Source of the DNA: Pseudorhodoferax sp047601025
GTDB lineage: Bacteria > Pseudomonadota > Gammaproteobacteria > Burkholderiales > Burkholderiaceae_C
DNA length: 64,000 bases
Direction: 5' to 3'
Assembly (NCBI RefSeq): GCF_047601025.1
Contig: NZ_JASGJZ010000001.1
Location: forward strand, 2,914,001 to 2,978,000
The translations under genes and the position numbers were made by a program. The notes beneath the pieces are model-generated. The model was given only the letters and a program-made list of their open reading frames with translations, did no database searches and was not told where the DNA came from. Every line of letters begins with the position of its first letter. The stretch's first letter is position 1. Below are positions 54,097 to 63,712 of this stretch, piece by piece.

Positions 54097-57000
54097 ATGA
54101 GCCCGTCGCGTCCCTTCATCGAGCGCCCGGTCGCCACCGGCCTGCTGATGCTGGCCATCGTGCTGGCCGGCCTGGTCGGCCTGCGCCTGCTGCCGCTGGC
54201 CGCGCTGCCGCAGGTGGACTACCCCACCATCCAGGTGCAGACCCTGTACCCCGGCGCCAGCCCGGAAGTCATGAGCCGCACCGTCACCGCGCCGCTGGAG
54301 CGCCAGCTCGGCCAGATGGCCGGGCTGAACCGCATGTCCTCGGTCAGCGCCGCGGGCGTGTCCATCGTCACGCTGCAGTTCGACCTGGACCAGACGCTGG
54401 ACGTGGCCGAGCAGCAGGTGCAGGCCGCGATCAACGCCGGCAGCTCGCTGCTGCCGGCCGACCTGCCGGCGCCGCCGGTCTATGCCAAGGTCAACCCGGC
54501 CGACGCGCCGATCCTGACGCTGGCGGTCAGCAGCGACACCATGCCGCTGACCGAGGTGCAGAACCTGGTGAACACGCGGCTGGCGCAGAAGATGAGCCAG
54601 GTCAGCGGCGTCGGCCTGGTCACGCTGGCCGGCGGCCAGCGGCCGGCCGTGCGCATCCAGGCCGACACCCGGGCGCTGGCGGCCATGGGCATCGGCATCG
54701 ACACGCTGCGCAGCGCGATCGCCGCGGCCAACGCCAACGGCGCCAAGGGCAGCTTCGACGGGCCGACGCGCGCCTACACCATCAACGCCAACGACCAGCT
54801 CGACACCGCGGCCGACTACCGCGAGCTGGTCGTGGCCTGGAAGAACGGCGCGCCGGTGCGCATGCGCGACGTGGCGCGCGTGGTCGACGGGGCGGAGAAC
54901 GCGCAGCTCGGCGCCTGGGCGGCCCTCAAGGCGGAGGGCGAGACCGTGCTGCACCCGGCCGTGATCCTCAACGTGCAGCGCCAGCCGGGCGCCAACGTGA
55001 TCGCCACCGTGGACGCGCTCAAGCGCGAGCTGCCCGAGCTGCAGGCCTCGCTGCCCGGCGCGCTGCGGGTGCAGGTGCTGTCCGACCGCACCACCGGCAT
55101 CCGCGCCTCGGTCGAGCACGTGCAGATCGAGCTGGCGCTGGCCGTGGTGCTGGTGGTGCTGGTGATCTTCTTCTTCCTGCACAGCCTGCGCGCCACCGTG
55201 ATCGCCAGCATCGCGGTGCCGATCTCGCTGGTCGGCACCTGCGGGCTGATGGTGCTGCTCGGCTATTCGCTGAACAACCTGACGCTGATGGCGCTGACGA
55301 TTGCCACCGGCTTCGTGGTGGACGACGCGATCGTGATGATCGAGAACATCGCCCGCTACCTGGAGCAGGGCGACAAGCCCTTCGCCGCCGCGCTCAAGGG
55401 CGCCACGCAGATCGGCTTCACCATCATCTCGCTGACGGTGTCGCTGGTGGCGGTGCTGATCCCGCTGCTGTTCATGCAGGACGTGGTGGGCCGGCTGTTC
55501 CGCGAGTTCGCGGTGACGCTGGCCATCACCATCCTGATCTCGGCCGTGGTCTCGCTGACGCTGGTGCCGATGATGTCGGCGCGCTGGCTGCGCACGGAGG
55601 CGCAGGCCGGCGGGCGCTTCGGCCAGGCCGTGCAGCGCTTCTTCGACCGCGTCGTCGCGCGCTACGACATGGCCCTGCAGTGGGTGCTGCGCTACCAGCC
55701 GCTGACGCTGCTGGTCGCCGTGGCCACGCTGGCGCTGACCACGGTGCTGTACGTCGCGATCCCCAAGGGCCTATTCCCGACGCAGGACACCGGCCAGCTC
55801 CAGGCCCGCGTGCAGGCCTCGCAGGACGTCTCGTACGCGCGCATGGCCGAGCTGCTGCAGGCCACCGCGCGCGCCGTGCTGGACGACCCGCAGGTGCAGA
55901 GCGTGAGCGCCGTGGCCGGCGTGGACGCGGCCAACAACACCATGCTGAACACCGGCAGCCTGCTGATCAACCTGCGCGCCGACCGCGGCGACCAGCAGGC
56001 CACCATGCAGCGCCTGCGCGAGCGCGTGCAGCACGCGGTGGCCGGCGTGGCGCTGTACCTGCAGCCCACGCAGGACCTGACCATCGACGCGGAGACCGGG
56101 CCCACCGAATACCGCCTGTCGCTCGAAGGCGTGGACACCCAGGCCGTGGACGACTGGGCGCGCCGGCTGGTCGAGCAGCTGCGCACGCCCGCGCTGCAGG
56201 CCAGCGTGCGCAACGCCACCACCGACGCCGGCGCCCGGGGCCTGGCGGCCTACGTGGACATCGACCGCGCCAGCGCCGCGCGGCTGTCGGTCACCGCCAG
56301 CGCGGTGGACGACGCGCTGTACAGCGCCTTCGGCCAGCGCATCGTGTCGACCATCTTCACCGAGACCAACCAGTACCGCGTGATCCTGGAGGCGCAGCGC
56401 GAGGGGCTGGAATCGGTGCAGGGCCTGTCCACGCTGCAGCTGAAGACCGGCAGCGGCGGCACCACGCCGCTGGCCTCGTTCGCGACCGTGCGCGAGCAGC
56501 CGGCGCCGCTGCAGGTCACGCGCGTGGCGCAGTACCCGGCCGCCACCGTGGGCTTCGACACCGCGCCCGGCGTGGCGCTGGGCGCGTCGGTGGCCGCCAT
56601 CCGCGCCGCGGCGGCGCAGATCGGCCTGCCGGCCGGCATCACGCTGCGCTTCCTGGGCGCGGCCGGCACCTACGAGAAGTCGCTCACCAGCCAGCTGTGG
56701 CTGATCTTGGCGGCCGTGGTCTGCGTCTACATCGTGCTGGGCGTGCTGTACGAGAGCTACGTGCACCCGCTGACCATCCTGTCCACGCTGCCCTCGGCCG
56801 GCGTGGGCGCGCTGCTGGCGCTGATGCTGACCGGCAACGACCTGGGGGTGATCGGCATCATCGGCATCATCCTGTTGATCGGCATCGTCAAGAAGAACGC
56901 GATCATGATGATCGACTTCGCGATCGACGCCGAGCGCCGGCAGGGCCGCCCGCCGCAGGAGGCGATCCACCAGGCGGCGCTGCTGCGCTTCCGCCCGATC

Positions 57001-57225
57001 CTGATGACCACGCTGGCCGCGCTGTTCGCCGCCGTGCCGCTGATGTTCGGCTGGGGCGAGGGCTCCGAGCTGCGCCGGCCGCTGGGCCTGGCCATCTTCG
57101 GTGGGCTGGTGGTGTCGCAGCTGCTGACGCTGTTCACCACGCCGGTGATCTACCTGGCGTTCGACCGGCTGGGCCGGCGCTTCGGCCGGCGGCCGGGCCG
57201 GCCGGACGGGGAGGCCCGGGCGTGA
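54097..57225 (+). CDS. mdtB: RND multidrug transporter subunit (MdtB-like)
   Basis: A 1042-residue RND inner-membrane pump with two six-helix halves and two large periplasmic loops. Family motifs: PFIERPVATGLLMLAIVLAGL at the start, GASPEVM and LERQLGQMAG in the porter domain, GFVVDDAIVMIENI in helix 4, and GIIGIILLIGIVKKNAIMMIDFA in the second half. The acidic residues for proton relay are in VVDDAIV. It starts 18 bp after the adaptor gene and overlaps the next gene by four bases. It should form a heteromeric MdtB2C trimer. Confidence 0.94.
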   Translation: MSPSRPFIERPVATGLLMLAIVLAGLVGLRLLPLAALPQVDYPTIQVQTLYPGASPEVMSRTVTAPLERQLGQMAGLNRMSSVSAAGVSIVTLQFDLDQTLDVAEQQVQAAINAGSSLLPADLPAPPVYAKVNPADAPILTLAVSSDTMPLTEVQNLVNTRLAQKMSQVSGVGLVTLAGGQRPAVRIQADTRALAAMGIGIDTLRSAIAAANANGAKGSFDGPTRAYTINANDQLDTAADYRELVVAWKNGAPVRMRDVARVVDGAENAQLGAWAALKAEGETVLHPAVILNVQRQPGANVIATVDALKRELPELQASLPGALRVQVLSDRTTGIRASVEHVQIELALAVVLVVLVIFFFLHSLRATVIASIAVPISLVGTCGLMVLLGYSLNNLTLMALTIATGFVVDDAIVMIENIARYLEQGDKPFAAALKGATQIGFTIISLTVSLVAVLIPLLFMQDVVGRLFREFAVTLAITILISAVVSLTLVPMMSARWLRTEAQAGGRFGQAVQRFFDRVVARYDMALQWVLRYQPLTLLVAVATLALTTVLYVAIPKGLFPTQDTGQLQARVQASQDVSYARMAELLQATARAVLDDPQVQSVSAVAGVDAANNTMLNTGSLLINLRADRGDQQATMQRLRERVQHAVAGVALYLQPTQDLTIDAETGPTEYRLSLEGVDTQAVDDWARRLVEQLRTPALQASVRNATTDAGARGLAAYVDIDRASAARLSVTASAVDDALYSAFGQRIVSTIFTETNQYRVILEAQREGLESVQGLSTLQLKTGSGGTTPLASFATVREQPAPLQVTRVAQYPAATVGFDTAPGVALGASVAAIRAAAAQIGLPAGITLRFLGAAGTYEKSLTSQLWLILAAVVCVYIVLGVLYESYVHPLTILSTLPSAGVGALLALMLTGNDLGVIGIIGIILLIGIVKKNAIMMIDFAIDAERRQGRPPQEAIHQAALLRFRPILMTTLAALFAAVPLMFGWGEGSELRRPLGLAIFGGLVVSQLLTLFTTPVIYLAFDRLGRRFGRRPGRPDGEARA

Positions 57226-60200
57226 ACCTCTCGCGCCCCTTCGTGCAGCGCCCGGTCGCCACCGTGCTGCTGACCATCGGCGTGGCGCTGGCCGGCATCA
57301 TGGCCTTCTTCGTGCTGCCGGTCTCGCCGCTGCCGCAGGTGGACTTCCCGGTGATCTCGGTGTCGGCGAGCCTGTCCGGCGCCAGCCCCTCGACCATGGC
57401 CTCCAGCGTGGCCACGCCGCTGGAGCGCCGGCTCGGCGTGATCCCGGGCGTGAACGAGCTCACCTCCACCAGCTCCACCGGCGCCACGCGCGTCACGCTG
57501 CAGTTCGACCTGGACCGCGACATCGACGCCGCCGCGCGCGAGGTGCAGGCCGCGATCAACGCCGCCCGCGTGGACCTGCCGTCCACGCTGCGCCGGAACC
57601 CGACCTACCGCAAGGCCAACCCGACGGCCGCGCCGGTGATCATCCTGGCGCTGACGTCGAAGACGCGCACGCCGGGCGAGATCTACGACGCGGTCGCCAG
57701 CATCGTCAGCCAGCGCCTGTCGCAGGTGGACGGCGTGGGCGACGTGGAGATCGGCGGCGCCTCGCTGCCGGCGGTGCGGGTGGAGCTGCAGCCCTACGCG
57801 CTGAACCGCATGGGCATCAGCACCGAGGACGTGCGCGCCGCGATCCAGGCCAACAACGCCAACCGGCCCAAGGGTGCGATCGAGAGCGCCGACCGCCGGC
57901 TGCAGGTCTACACGCCGGCGCCGGGCCTGCGCGCGGCCGACTACCGCGACCTGGTGATCGCCTGGCGCAACGACGCGCCGGTGAAGCTCTCGGACGTGGC
58001 CAGCGTGCGCGACGGCGTGGAGAACACGCGCACCGTGGGCCTGTTCAACGGCGAGCCGGCGGTGATCGTGCTGGTCACGCAGGAGCCGGGCGCCAACATC
58101 ATCGAGACCGTGGACGGCGTGCGCACGCTGCTGCCCGCGCTGCGCGCCCAGCTGCCGCAGGACATCGAGGTGCAGGTCGCCTCCGACCGCACCAACTCCA
58201 TCCGCGCCTCGCTGCGCGAGGTGGAGGTCACGCTGATGGTGTCGGTGGCGCTGGTGGTGTTCGTGGTCGGCGTGTTCCTGCGCCGCGCGCGCGCCACCGT
58301 GATTCCGGCCGTGGCCACCGTGGTCTCGCTGCTCGGCACCTTCGGCGTGATGCACCTGCTGGGCTTCTCGCTGAACAACCTGTCGCTGATGGCGCTGACG
58401 GTGGCCACCGGCTTCGTGGTGGACGACGCCATCGTGGTGCTGGAGAACACCCAGCGCCACATCGAGGCCGGCATGGACCGCGTGGCCGCGGCGCTGCAGG
58501 GCGCGCGCGAGGTCGGCTTCACGGTGCTGTCGATCAGCCTGTCGCTGGTGGCGGTGTTCATCCCGCTGCTGTTCATGGGCGGGCAGGCCGGGCGGCTGTT
58601 CAACCAGTTCGCGGTCACGCTGTCGGCCGCGGTGCTGATCTCGCTGGTGGTCTCGCTGACCACCACGCCGATGCTGTGCGCGCTGCTGCTGCGCGCCGAG
58701 AGCCACTACCGCGGCCGCCCCGGCAGCCGCATCGGCGGCGCGCTCGCGCGCTGGGGCGAGCGCGGCTGGCAGCGCGTGCTGCACACCTACGCCCGCAGCC
58801 TGGACTGGGCGCTGGCCAGCAAGCCGCTGGTGGTCCTGTCGCTGCTGGTCGTGGTGGGCCTGAACGCCTGGCTGTTCACGCAGATCCCCAAGGGCTACTT
58901 CCCGCAGCAGGACAACGGCCAGCTCAACGGCGGCATCCGGGCCGACCAGAGCATTTCCTCCTCCGCGCTGGCCGGCAAGCTCAAGCAGGCGGCCGACATC
59001 ATTCGCGCCGACCCGGCGGTGGACACCGTGGTGGCCTTCAGCGGCGGCTCGCGCGCCGGCGGCGGCTTCATGTTCGTGAACCTCAAGCCCTACGGCAGCG
59101 AGCGCCGCGAGAAGACGCAGGCGGTGATCGCCCGGCTGCGGCCGCAGCTGAACCAGCTGGCCGGCCTGCGCGTGTTCCTGGGCCCGGTGCAGGACCTGCG
59201 CATGGGCGGGCGCCAGAGCAACTCCACCTACCAGTACACCCTCAAGAGCGACTCGCTGGCCGAGCTGCGCGCCTGGTCGAAGAAGCTCGCCGACCGCATG
59301 GCCGAGCTGCCGCAGCTGACCGACGTGGACGGCGAGTCCTCCGACAACGGCGTGGAGACCTACGTGCAGGTGGACCGCGACGCCGCCGCGCGGCTGGGCG
59401 TGAACACCTCGGCGCTGAACGGCGCGCTGTACGACGCCTTCGGCCAGCGCTCGGTGGCCACCATCTACAACGACCTGAACCAGTATTCGGTGATCATGGA
59501 ATGGGCGCCGGCCTTCCAGCGCTCGCCCATCGCGCTGGCCGACCTGTACGTGCCGTCCACGCTGAACACCGCGACCAGCGCCGCCACCGGGCAGACGGTG
59601 GTCAGCTCCCTGCAGGCGGATACCGACAGCAGCACCGGCACCTCCACCGTCACGTCCGCCAACCCGGGCGTGCGCGGCGCCTCCACCGGGCAGGCGCTGG
59701 CCACGCGCAGCACCGTGCTGGTGCCGCTGTCGTCGTTCGCGCAGCTGGCCGAGCGGGCCGTGCCCAGCTCCATCAGCCACGACGACACCGAGCTGTCCAG
59801 CACCATCTCGTTCGGCCTGGCCGAGGGCGTGACGCTGGCCGAGGCGCAGCGCCTGGTGCGCCAGGCCGAGAACGACATCGCCATGCCCGTGACCCGCGTG
59901 CGCGGCAGCTTCGCCGGCACGGCGCGCGCGGCGCAGGAGACCGGCGGCCAGCAGGCCGTGCTGATCGCCGCCGCGATCGTGGTGATCTACATCGTGCTGG
60001 GCGTGCTGTACGAGAGCCTGGTCCATCCGGTCACCGTGCTGAGCACGCTGCCCTCGGCCGGCGTGGGCGCGGTGCTGGCGCTGCTGCTGTTCCGCATGGA
60101 CCTGACCATCATCGCGCTGATCGGGCTGTTCCTGCTGATCGGCATCGTCAAGAAGAACGCGATCATGATCATCGACTTCGCGCTGGAGGCCCAGCGCGCG

Positions 60201-60476
60201 CGCGGCCTGTCCGCCGCCGAGGCGGTGCGCGAGGCCAGCCTGCTGCGCTTCCGTCCCATCCTGATGACCACGCTGGCCGCCGGGCTGGGCGCGCTGCCGC
60301 TGGCCATCGGCTTCGGCCAGGGCTCCGAGCTGCGCCAGCCGCTCGGCGTGGCCATCATCGGCGGCCTGATCGCCAGCCAACTGCTGACGCTGCTGACCGT
60401 GCCCGTGGTCTACGTGCTGCTGGACAAGCTGCGCCACCGCGCGCCCAACGAACGCCTGCTCGCGAGATCGGCATGA
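57222..60476 (+). CDS. mdtC: RND multidrug transporter subunit (MdtC-like) with a Ser/Thr-rich insertion
   Basis: A 1084-residue RND pump, about 55 residues longer than E. coli MdtC (1025). It starts (GTG)NLSRPFVQRPVATVLLTIG; GFVVDDAIVVLENT and GIVKKNAIMIIDFALEA are the RND signatures. Residues about 783-830 hold a low-complexity stretch rich in Thr, Ser, Ala and Gly, inserted just before VPLSSFAQLAERAVP, in the second periplasmic porter loop; this accounts for most of the extra length. The GTG overlaps the mdtB stop. Its own stop overlaps the outer-membrane-factor start. Confidence 0.94.
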   Translation: MNLSRPFVQRPVATVLLTIGVALAGIMAFFVLPVSPLPQVDFPVISVSASLSGASPSTMASSVATPLERRLGVIPGVNELTSTSSTGATRVTLQFDLDRDIDAAAREVQAAINAARVDLPSTLRRNPTYRKANPTAAPVIILALTSKTRTPGEIYDAVASIVSQRLSQVDGVGDVEIGGASLPAVRVELQPYALNRMGISTEDVRAAIQANNANRPKGAIESADRRLQVYTPAPGLRAADYRDLVIAWRNDAPVKLSDVASVRDGVENTRTVGLFNGEPAVIVLVTQEPGANIIETVDGVRTLLPALRAQLPQDIEVQVASDRTNSIRASLREVEVTLMVSVALVVFVVGVFLRRARATVIPAVATVVSLLGTFGVMHLLGFSLNNLSLMALTVATGFVVDDAIVVLENTQRHIEAGMDRVAAALQGAREVGFTVLSISLSLVAVFIPLLFMGGQAGRLFNQFAVTLSAAVLISLVVSLTTTPMLCALLLRAESHYRGRPGSRIGGALARWGERGWQRVLHTYARSLDWALASKPLVVLSLLVVVGLNAWLFTQIPKGYFPQQDNGQLNGGIRADQSISSSALAGKLKQAADIIRADPAVDTVVAFSGGSRAGGGFMFVNLKPYGSERREKTQAVIARLRPQLNQLAGLRVFLGPVQDLRMGGRQSNSTYQYTLKSDSLAELRAWSKKLADRMAELPQLTDVDGESSDNGVETYVQVDRDAAARLGVNTSALNGALYDAFGQRSVATIYNDLNQYSVIMEWAPAFQRSPIALADLYVPSTLNTATSAATGQTVVSSLQADTDSSTGTSTVTSANPGVRGASTGQALATRSTVLVPLSSFAQLAERAVPSSISHDDTELSSTISFGLAEGVTLAEAQRLVRQAENDIAMPVTRVRGSFAGTARAAQETGGQQAVLIAAAIVVIYIVLGVLYESLVHPVTVLSTLPSAGVGAVLALLLFRMDLTIIALIGLFLLIGIVKKNAIMIIDFALEAQRARGLSAAEAVREASLLRFRPILMTTLAAGLGALPLAIGFGQGSELRQPLGVAIIGGLIASQLLTLLTVPVVYVLLDKLRHRAPNERLLARSA

Positions 60477-61918
60477 CATCCCTGCGCCCCGTTTCTCTGC
60501 GTCCCACTTCCCCGCGCCTCGCTTTCCTCGCGCCGCTGCTGCTGGCCCTGCTGGCCGCCGGCTGCGCCATCGGCCCGCGCTACGTGCGGCCCGACACCGC
60601 CGCCGGCGCCGCCGTCGCGTTCAAGGAGACGCCGGCCGCCGACGGCTGGGTGCCGGCCCGGCCCGGCGACGCGCTGGACCGCGGCGATTGGTGGCTGCGC
60701 TTCGGCGATCCGCTGCTGGACGAGCTGGCCGCGCGCGTGCAGGTGTCCAACCAGACCATCGCCGCCGCCGTGGCCGCGCAGGCGCAGGCCGAGGCGCTGG
60801 TGCGCGAGCAGCAGGCCGGCCTGCTGCCCAGCGTGTCGCTGGACGGCAGCGCGCGCCGCAGCGGCGCGCTGCGCGGCGGCGGCGCCGGCAGTACCTACGC
60901 CGCCACGCTGGGCGCCGACTGGTCGCCCGACCTGTGGGGCCGGCTGCGCCTGGCCGTCGAAAGCGCGCAGGCGGACGCCCAGGCCAGCGCGGCCGACCTG
61001 GCCTCGGCCCGGCTGTCGGCCATCGGCACGCTGGCCACCAGCTACCTGTCGCTGCGCGAGGCCGATGCCGAGATCGTGCTGCTGGACGAGACGATCGCCG
61101 GCTACGAGCGCGCGCTCGCGATCACGCGCAACCGCTACGACGCCGGCATCGCGGCGCAGAGCGACGTGCTGCAGGCGCAGACGCAGTTGGTCAACGCGCA
61201 GGCCGAGCGGGTGGGGCTGCGGCGCGCGCGCGCCGCCTACGAGCATGCGGTCGCGGTGCTGGTGGGCGCCGTGCCGGCCGAGTTCTCGCTCGCGCCGGCT
61301 GCCTGGCGCCCGACCGTGCCGGCGGTGCCGGCCGGCGTACCCTCGCTGCTGCTGCAGCGGCGGCCCGACATCGCGGCGGCCGAGCGCGCCGTGGCGGCGG
61401 CCAACGCGCAGATCGGCATCGCGCGCGCGGCGCACTACCCCAGCATCGGCCTGTCGGCGTCGCTGGGCAGCAGCACCAGCCGCGTCGGCGAGCTGTTCAA
61501 CGCCTCCAGCATGCTGTGGGCGCTGGGCCTGTCGGTGGCGCAGACGGTGTTCGACGGCGGCGCGATCGACGCCAGGACCGACGCGGCCCGCGCGGCGCAC
61601 GCGGCCAGCGTGGCCCGCTACCGGCAGACGGTGCTGGCGGCCTTCCAGGACGTGGAGGACCAGCTCGCCGCCGTGGCCGCGCTGGCCGAGCAGGAGGGCC
61701 TGCGCCGCGCCGCCTCGCAGGCGGCCGACCGGACCGAGCAGCAGATGCTCAACCGCTACCGCGCCGGGCAGGTCAGCTACAGCGAGGTGGTCAGCGCCCA
61801 GGCGTCGGCGCTGTCCGCGCGGCGCACCCTGGCGCAGGTGCAGCTGTCGCGCCAAACGGCCGCGGTGGCGCTGATCCAGGCGCTGGGCGGCGGCTGGGAG
61901 GCGGACTGGCTGCGCTGA
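60473..61918 (+). CDS. NodT-type outer-membrane efflux lipoprotein
   Basis: A 481-residue outer-membrane factor. A lipoprotein signal ends in LLAAGCAIGP (lipid-modified Cys about residue 31). Two repeated halves of long helices follow with NodT motifs: WWLRFGDPLLDEL, ANAQIGIARAAHYPSI and QTVFDGGAID. It completes the tripartite pump encoded upstream. It overlaps the mdtC-like stop by four bases and converges with the CorA-like gene with no gap. Confidence 0.93.
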   Translation: MTSLRPVSLRPTSPRLAFLAPLLLALLAAGCAIGPRYVRPDTAAGAAVAFKETPAADGWVPARPGDALDRGDWWLRFGDPLLDELAARVQVSNQTIAAAVAAQAQAEALVREQQAGLLPSVSLDGSARRSGALRGGGAGSTYAATLGADWSPDLWGRLRLAVESAQADAQASAADLASARLSAIGTLATSYLSLREADAEIVLLDETIAGYERALAITRNRYDAGIAAQSDVLQAQTQLVNAQAERVGLRRARAAYEHAVAVLVGAVPAEFSLAPAAWRPTVPAVPAGVPSLLLQRRPDIAAAERAVAAANAQIGIARAAHYPSIGLSASLGSSTSRVGELFNASSMLWALGLSVAQTVFDGGAIDARTDAARAAHAASVARYRQTVLAAFQDVEDQLAAVAALAEQEGLRRAASQAADRTEQQMLNRYRAGQVSYSEVVSAQASALSARRTLAQVQLSRQTAAVALIQALGGGWEADWLR

Positions 61919-63577
61919 TCAGTCGCCGCTGCGCCGCCACACGGCCGCGAACGCCAGGCATTTCTGCCAGGCGGTGGCGCGCTCGTCGGAGAGCACGTCG
62001 AGAAAGTCCGACAGCCGCTTGGACTTGACCATGGTGTAGACGGTCAGCACGGTCGTCAGCACGAAGGTGACGGCGAAGATGGCGAGCCGGCGCGTCATCG
62101 GGGCGTCGGCCTCGGCCAGCAGGTTCATGCCCAGGAAGCCGGTGGTCACAGTGCCGACCAGGCCGAAGATCGTGACCACGGTCAGCCGCACGACGGTGTT
62201 GGCCTGGCGGCGCAGGCTGTCGCTCTCCAGGTAGTGGCTCATGTCGGCGATGCGCTCCTTGACCTCGCTGTACAGCGGGTCCAGCTCCAGGTGGCGCGCG
62301 CACATGTGCCACAGGCCGCGCACCAGCGCCTGCTCGGAGATCTCGTGGAACCAGTAGCGGTGGGTGAAGCGCAGAAAGCTCTCGAAGCTGGCGCGGATCG
62401 CGCGCTTGAAGGTGCGCACGCTGTCGGCGTCGTTCACGTCGAGCCGGCGCAGCGCCTCGACCAGCTTGTCCGAGACCATCAGCAGCGCGGCCTTCTGGAA
62501 GTGCGCGATCAGGAACAGCATGAAGTGCTGGTGGCGGAACTGCGCCAGCACGCCACGGTCGCGGCAGGCGAACAGCTGCGAATCCGCCTGGCCCACGACG
62601 ATCAGCGAATGCCCGCTGCACAGGTAGCGCGTCCACGGCGCGGCGCCGCCGGGGCCCCAGAAGCGGTCGTAGCAGAAGCGCTGCTCGAAGTCGGCCAGGT
62701 GGCCGTCCGCGTACGGCAGCGCCTGCGGGCCGCCCGAGCCGGTGACCAGGCCCAGCCGCGCGAAGTCCGCGCGCGTGAGCGCCTGCGGTTCGTCCAGCGC
62801 CAGGTAGGCCATGACCGGCATGCGGTAGTACTCGATCTGGCGGAAGCGCAGCGCGCCGGGCTGGCCGGAATGGTCGCCCACCAGCGGCTCCAGCATGGCG
62901 GCCCAGTGCGTGGCGATGCGCGGGGCGCGGTGCTCGGCGACGTGGGCCAGGAAGTTGTCGCGCTGGTGCGCGTCCGAGCGCGCGAGCACGCGGCCCTCGG
63001 CATCCAGCCATTCGGCGTCGGCCAGGCAGTGCTGGGCGCGGCCTTCGGCGTCCCAGCCCGGCGGATAGCCGCGGCCGAAGCGGTACAGCAGTTCCTGCGC
63101 ATGCGGCAGCGACAGGTCGTCGGCCGAGACCTCCAGGTTGAACAGCACCAGGTCGACGTCGAGGAAGAAGTACAGGTCGGCGTGGACGATCTGCATCGTG
63201 ACCGGCGCGTCGCCGGGCCGCGCCGTCAACCGCACGGCGGCGATGTCGTGGCGGCGGAACACCCGCATCGGCGAGGCGGCCGCGCGCTCGTCGGGCCCCG
63301 CGCTGCCGGCGCCGCGGCCCTCGCCGTAGAGGAAGCGCTGCACGTAGGGCAGGAAGGTGACGAACTCGTTGTAGTGCCGCTCGTGGAAGCGGCTGGTGTC
63401 GCCGGTGTATTCGTCGACGACTTCCTGCCAGCGCGGGTCGGCGGCCAGCAGTTCCCAGGGCCGTGCCTGCGCTGCGGCGCCGGCCGGCAGCGGCATCAGG
63501 CGCAGCGGCCAGAGCAGGATCTGCCGCAGGTGGCGGACGTGGGGCGGGACGGCATGGTCGTGGTCCGAAGGCGTCAT
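61919..63577 (-). CDS. CorA-like (2-TM-GxN) transporter with a large N-terminal domain
   Basis: A 552-residue protein. The N-terminal ~450 residues are soluble and mostly helical with an early beta region. Two C-terminal hydrophobic helices follow (about 465-490 and 497-520) and between them is the signature GFLGMNLLAEAD, carrying the GMN motif of CorA magnesium channels. It is much longer than CorA (316 residues), so it is a variant family member. Substrate could be Mg, Co, Ni or Zn and cannot be read from sequence. It is 135 bp downstream of the unidentified gene at the window edge. Confidence 0.8.
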   Translation of the reverse strand: MTPSDHDHAVPPHVRHLRQILLWPLRLMPLPAGAAAQARPWELLAADPRWQEVVDEYTGDTSRFHERHYNEFVTFLPYVQRFLYGEGRGAGSAGPDERAAASPMRVFRRHDIAAVRLTARPGDAPVTMQIVHADLYFFLDVDLVLFNLEVSADDLSLPHAQELLYRFGRGYPPGWDAEGRAQHCLADAEWLDAEGRVLARSDAHQRDNFLAHVAEHRAPRIATHWAAMLEPLVGDHSGQPGALRFRQIEYYRMPVMAYLALDEPQALTRADFARLGLVTGSGGPQALPYADGHLADFEQRFCYDRFWGPGGAAPWTRYLCSGHSLIVVGQADSQLFACRDRGVLAQFRHQHFMLFLIAHFQKAALLMVSDKLVEALRRLDVNDADSVRTFKRAIRASFESFLRFTHRYWFHEISEQALVRGLWHMCARHLELDPLYSEVKERIADMSHYLESDSLRRQANTVVRLTVVTIFGLVGTVTTGFLGMNLLAEADAPMTRRLAIFAVTFVLTTVLTVYTMVKSKRLSDFLDVLSDERATAWQKCLAFAAVWRRSGD

Positions 63578-63712
63578 GGGGCGGCGGCGGTGCGGCGGAT
63601 GGCGGCAGTGTAGAGGCGCGCCAGCGCCGCCGCCCGCTGCCCTTGCCGGCCCGCTTGCCCATCGGCGGCAGGACGCCGCCGCGCTGCCCGGCTGGGAGGG
63701 GCCGGGCCGCTT

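Noticed and set aside
52224..60476. 2750-codon plus-strand open frame
   Set aside because: Only its last 1084 codons (the MdtC-like gene) are real. The rest is out-of-frame reading of the adaptor and MdtB-like genes.
57150..60479. 1109-codon minus-strand open frame opposite the MdtC-like gene
   Set aside because: It is His/Gln/Arg-rich with no domain, the typical antisense shadow of a GC-rich gene.
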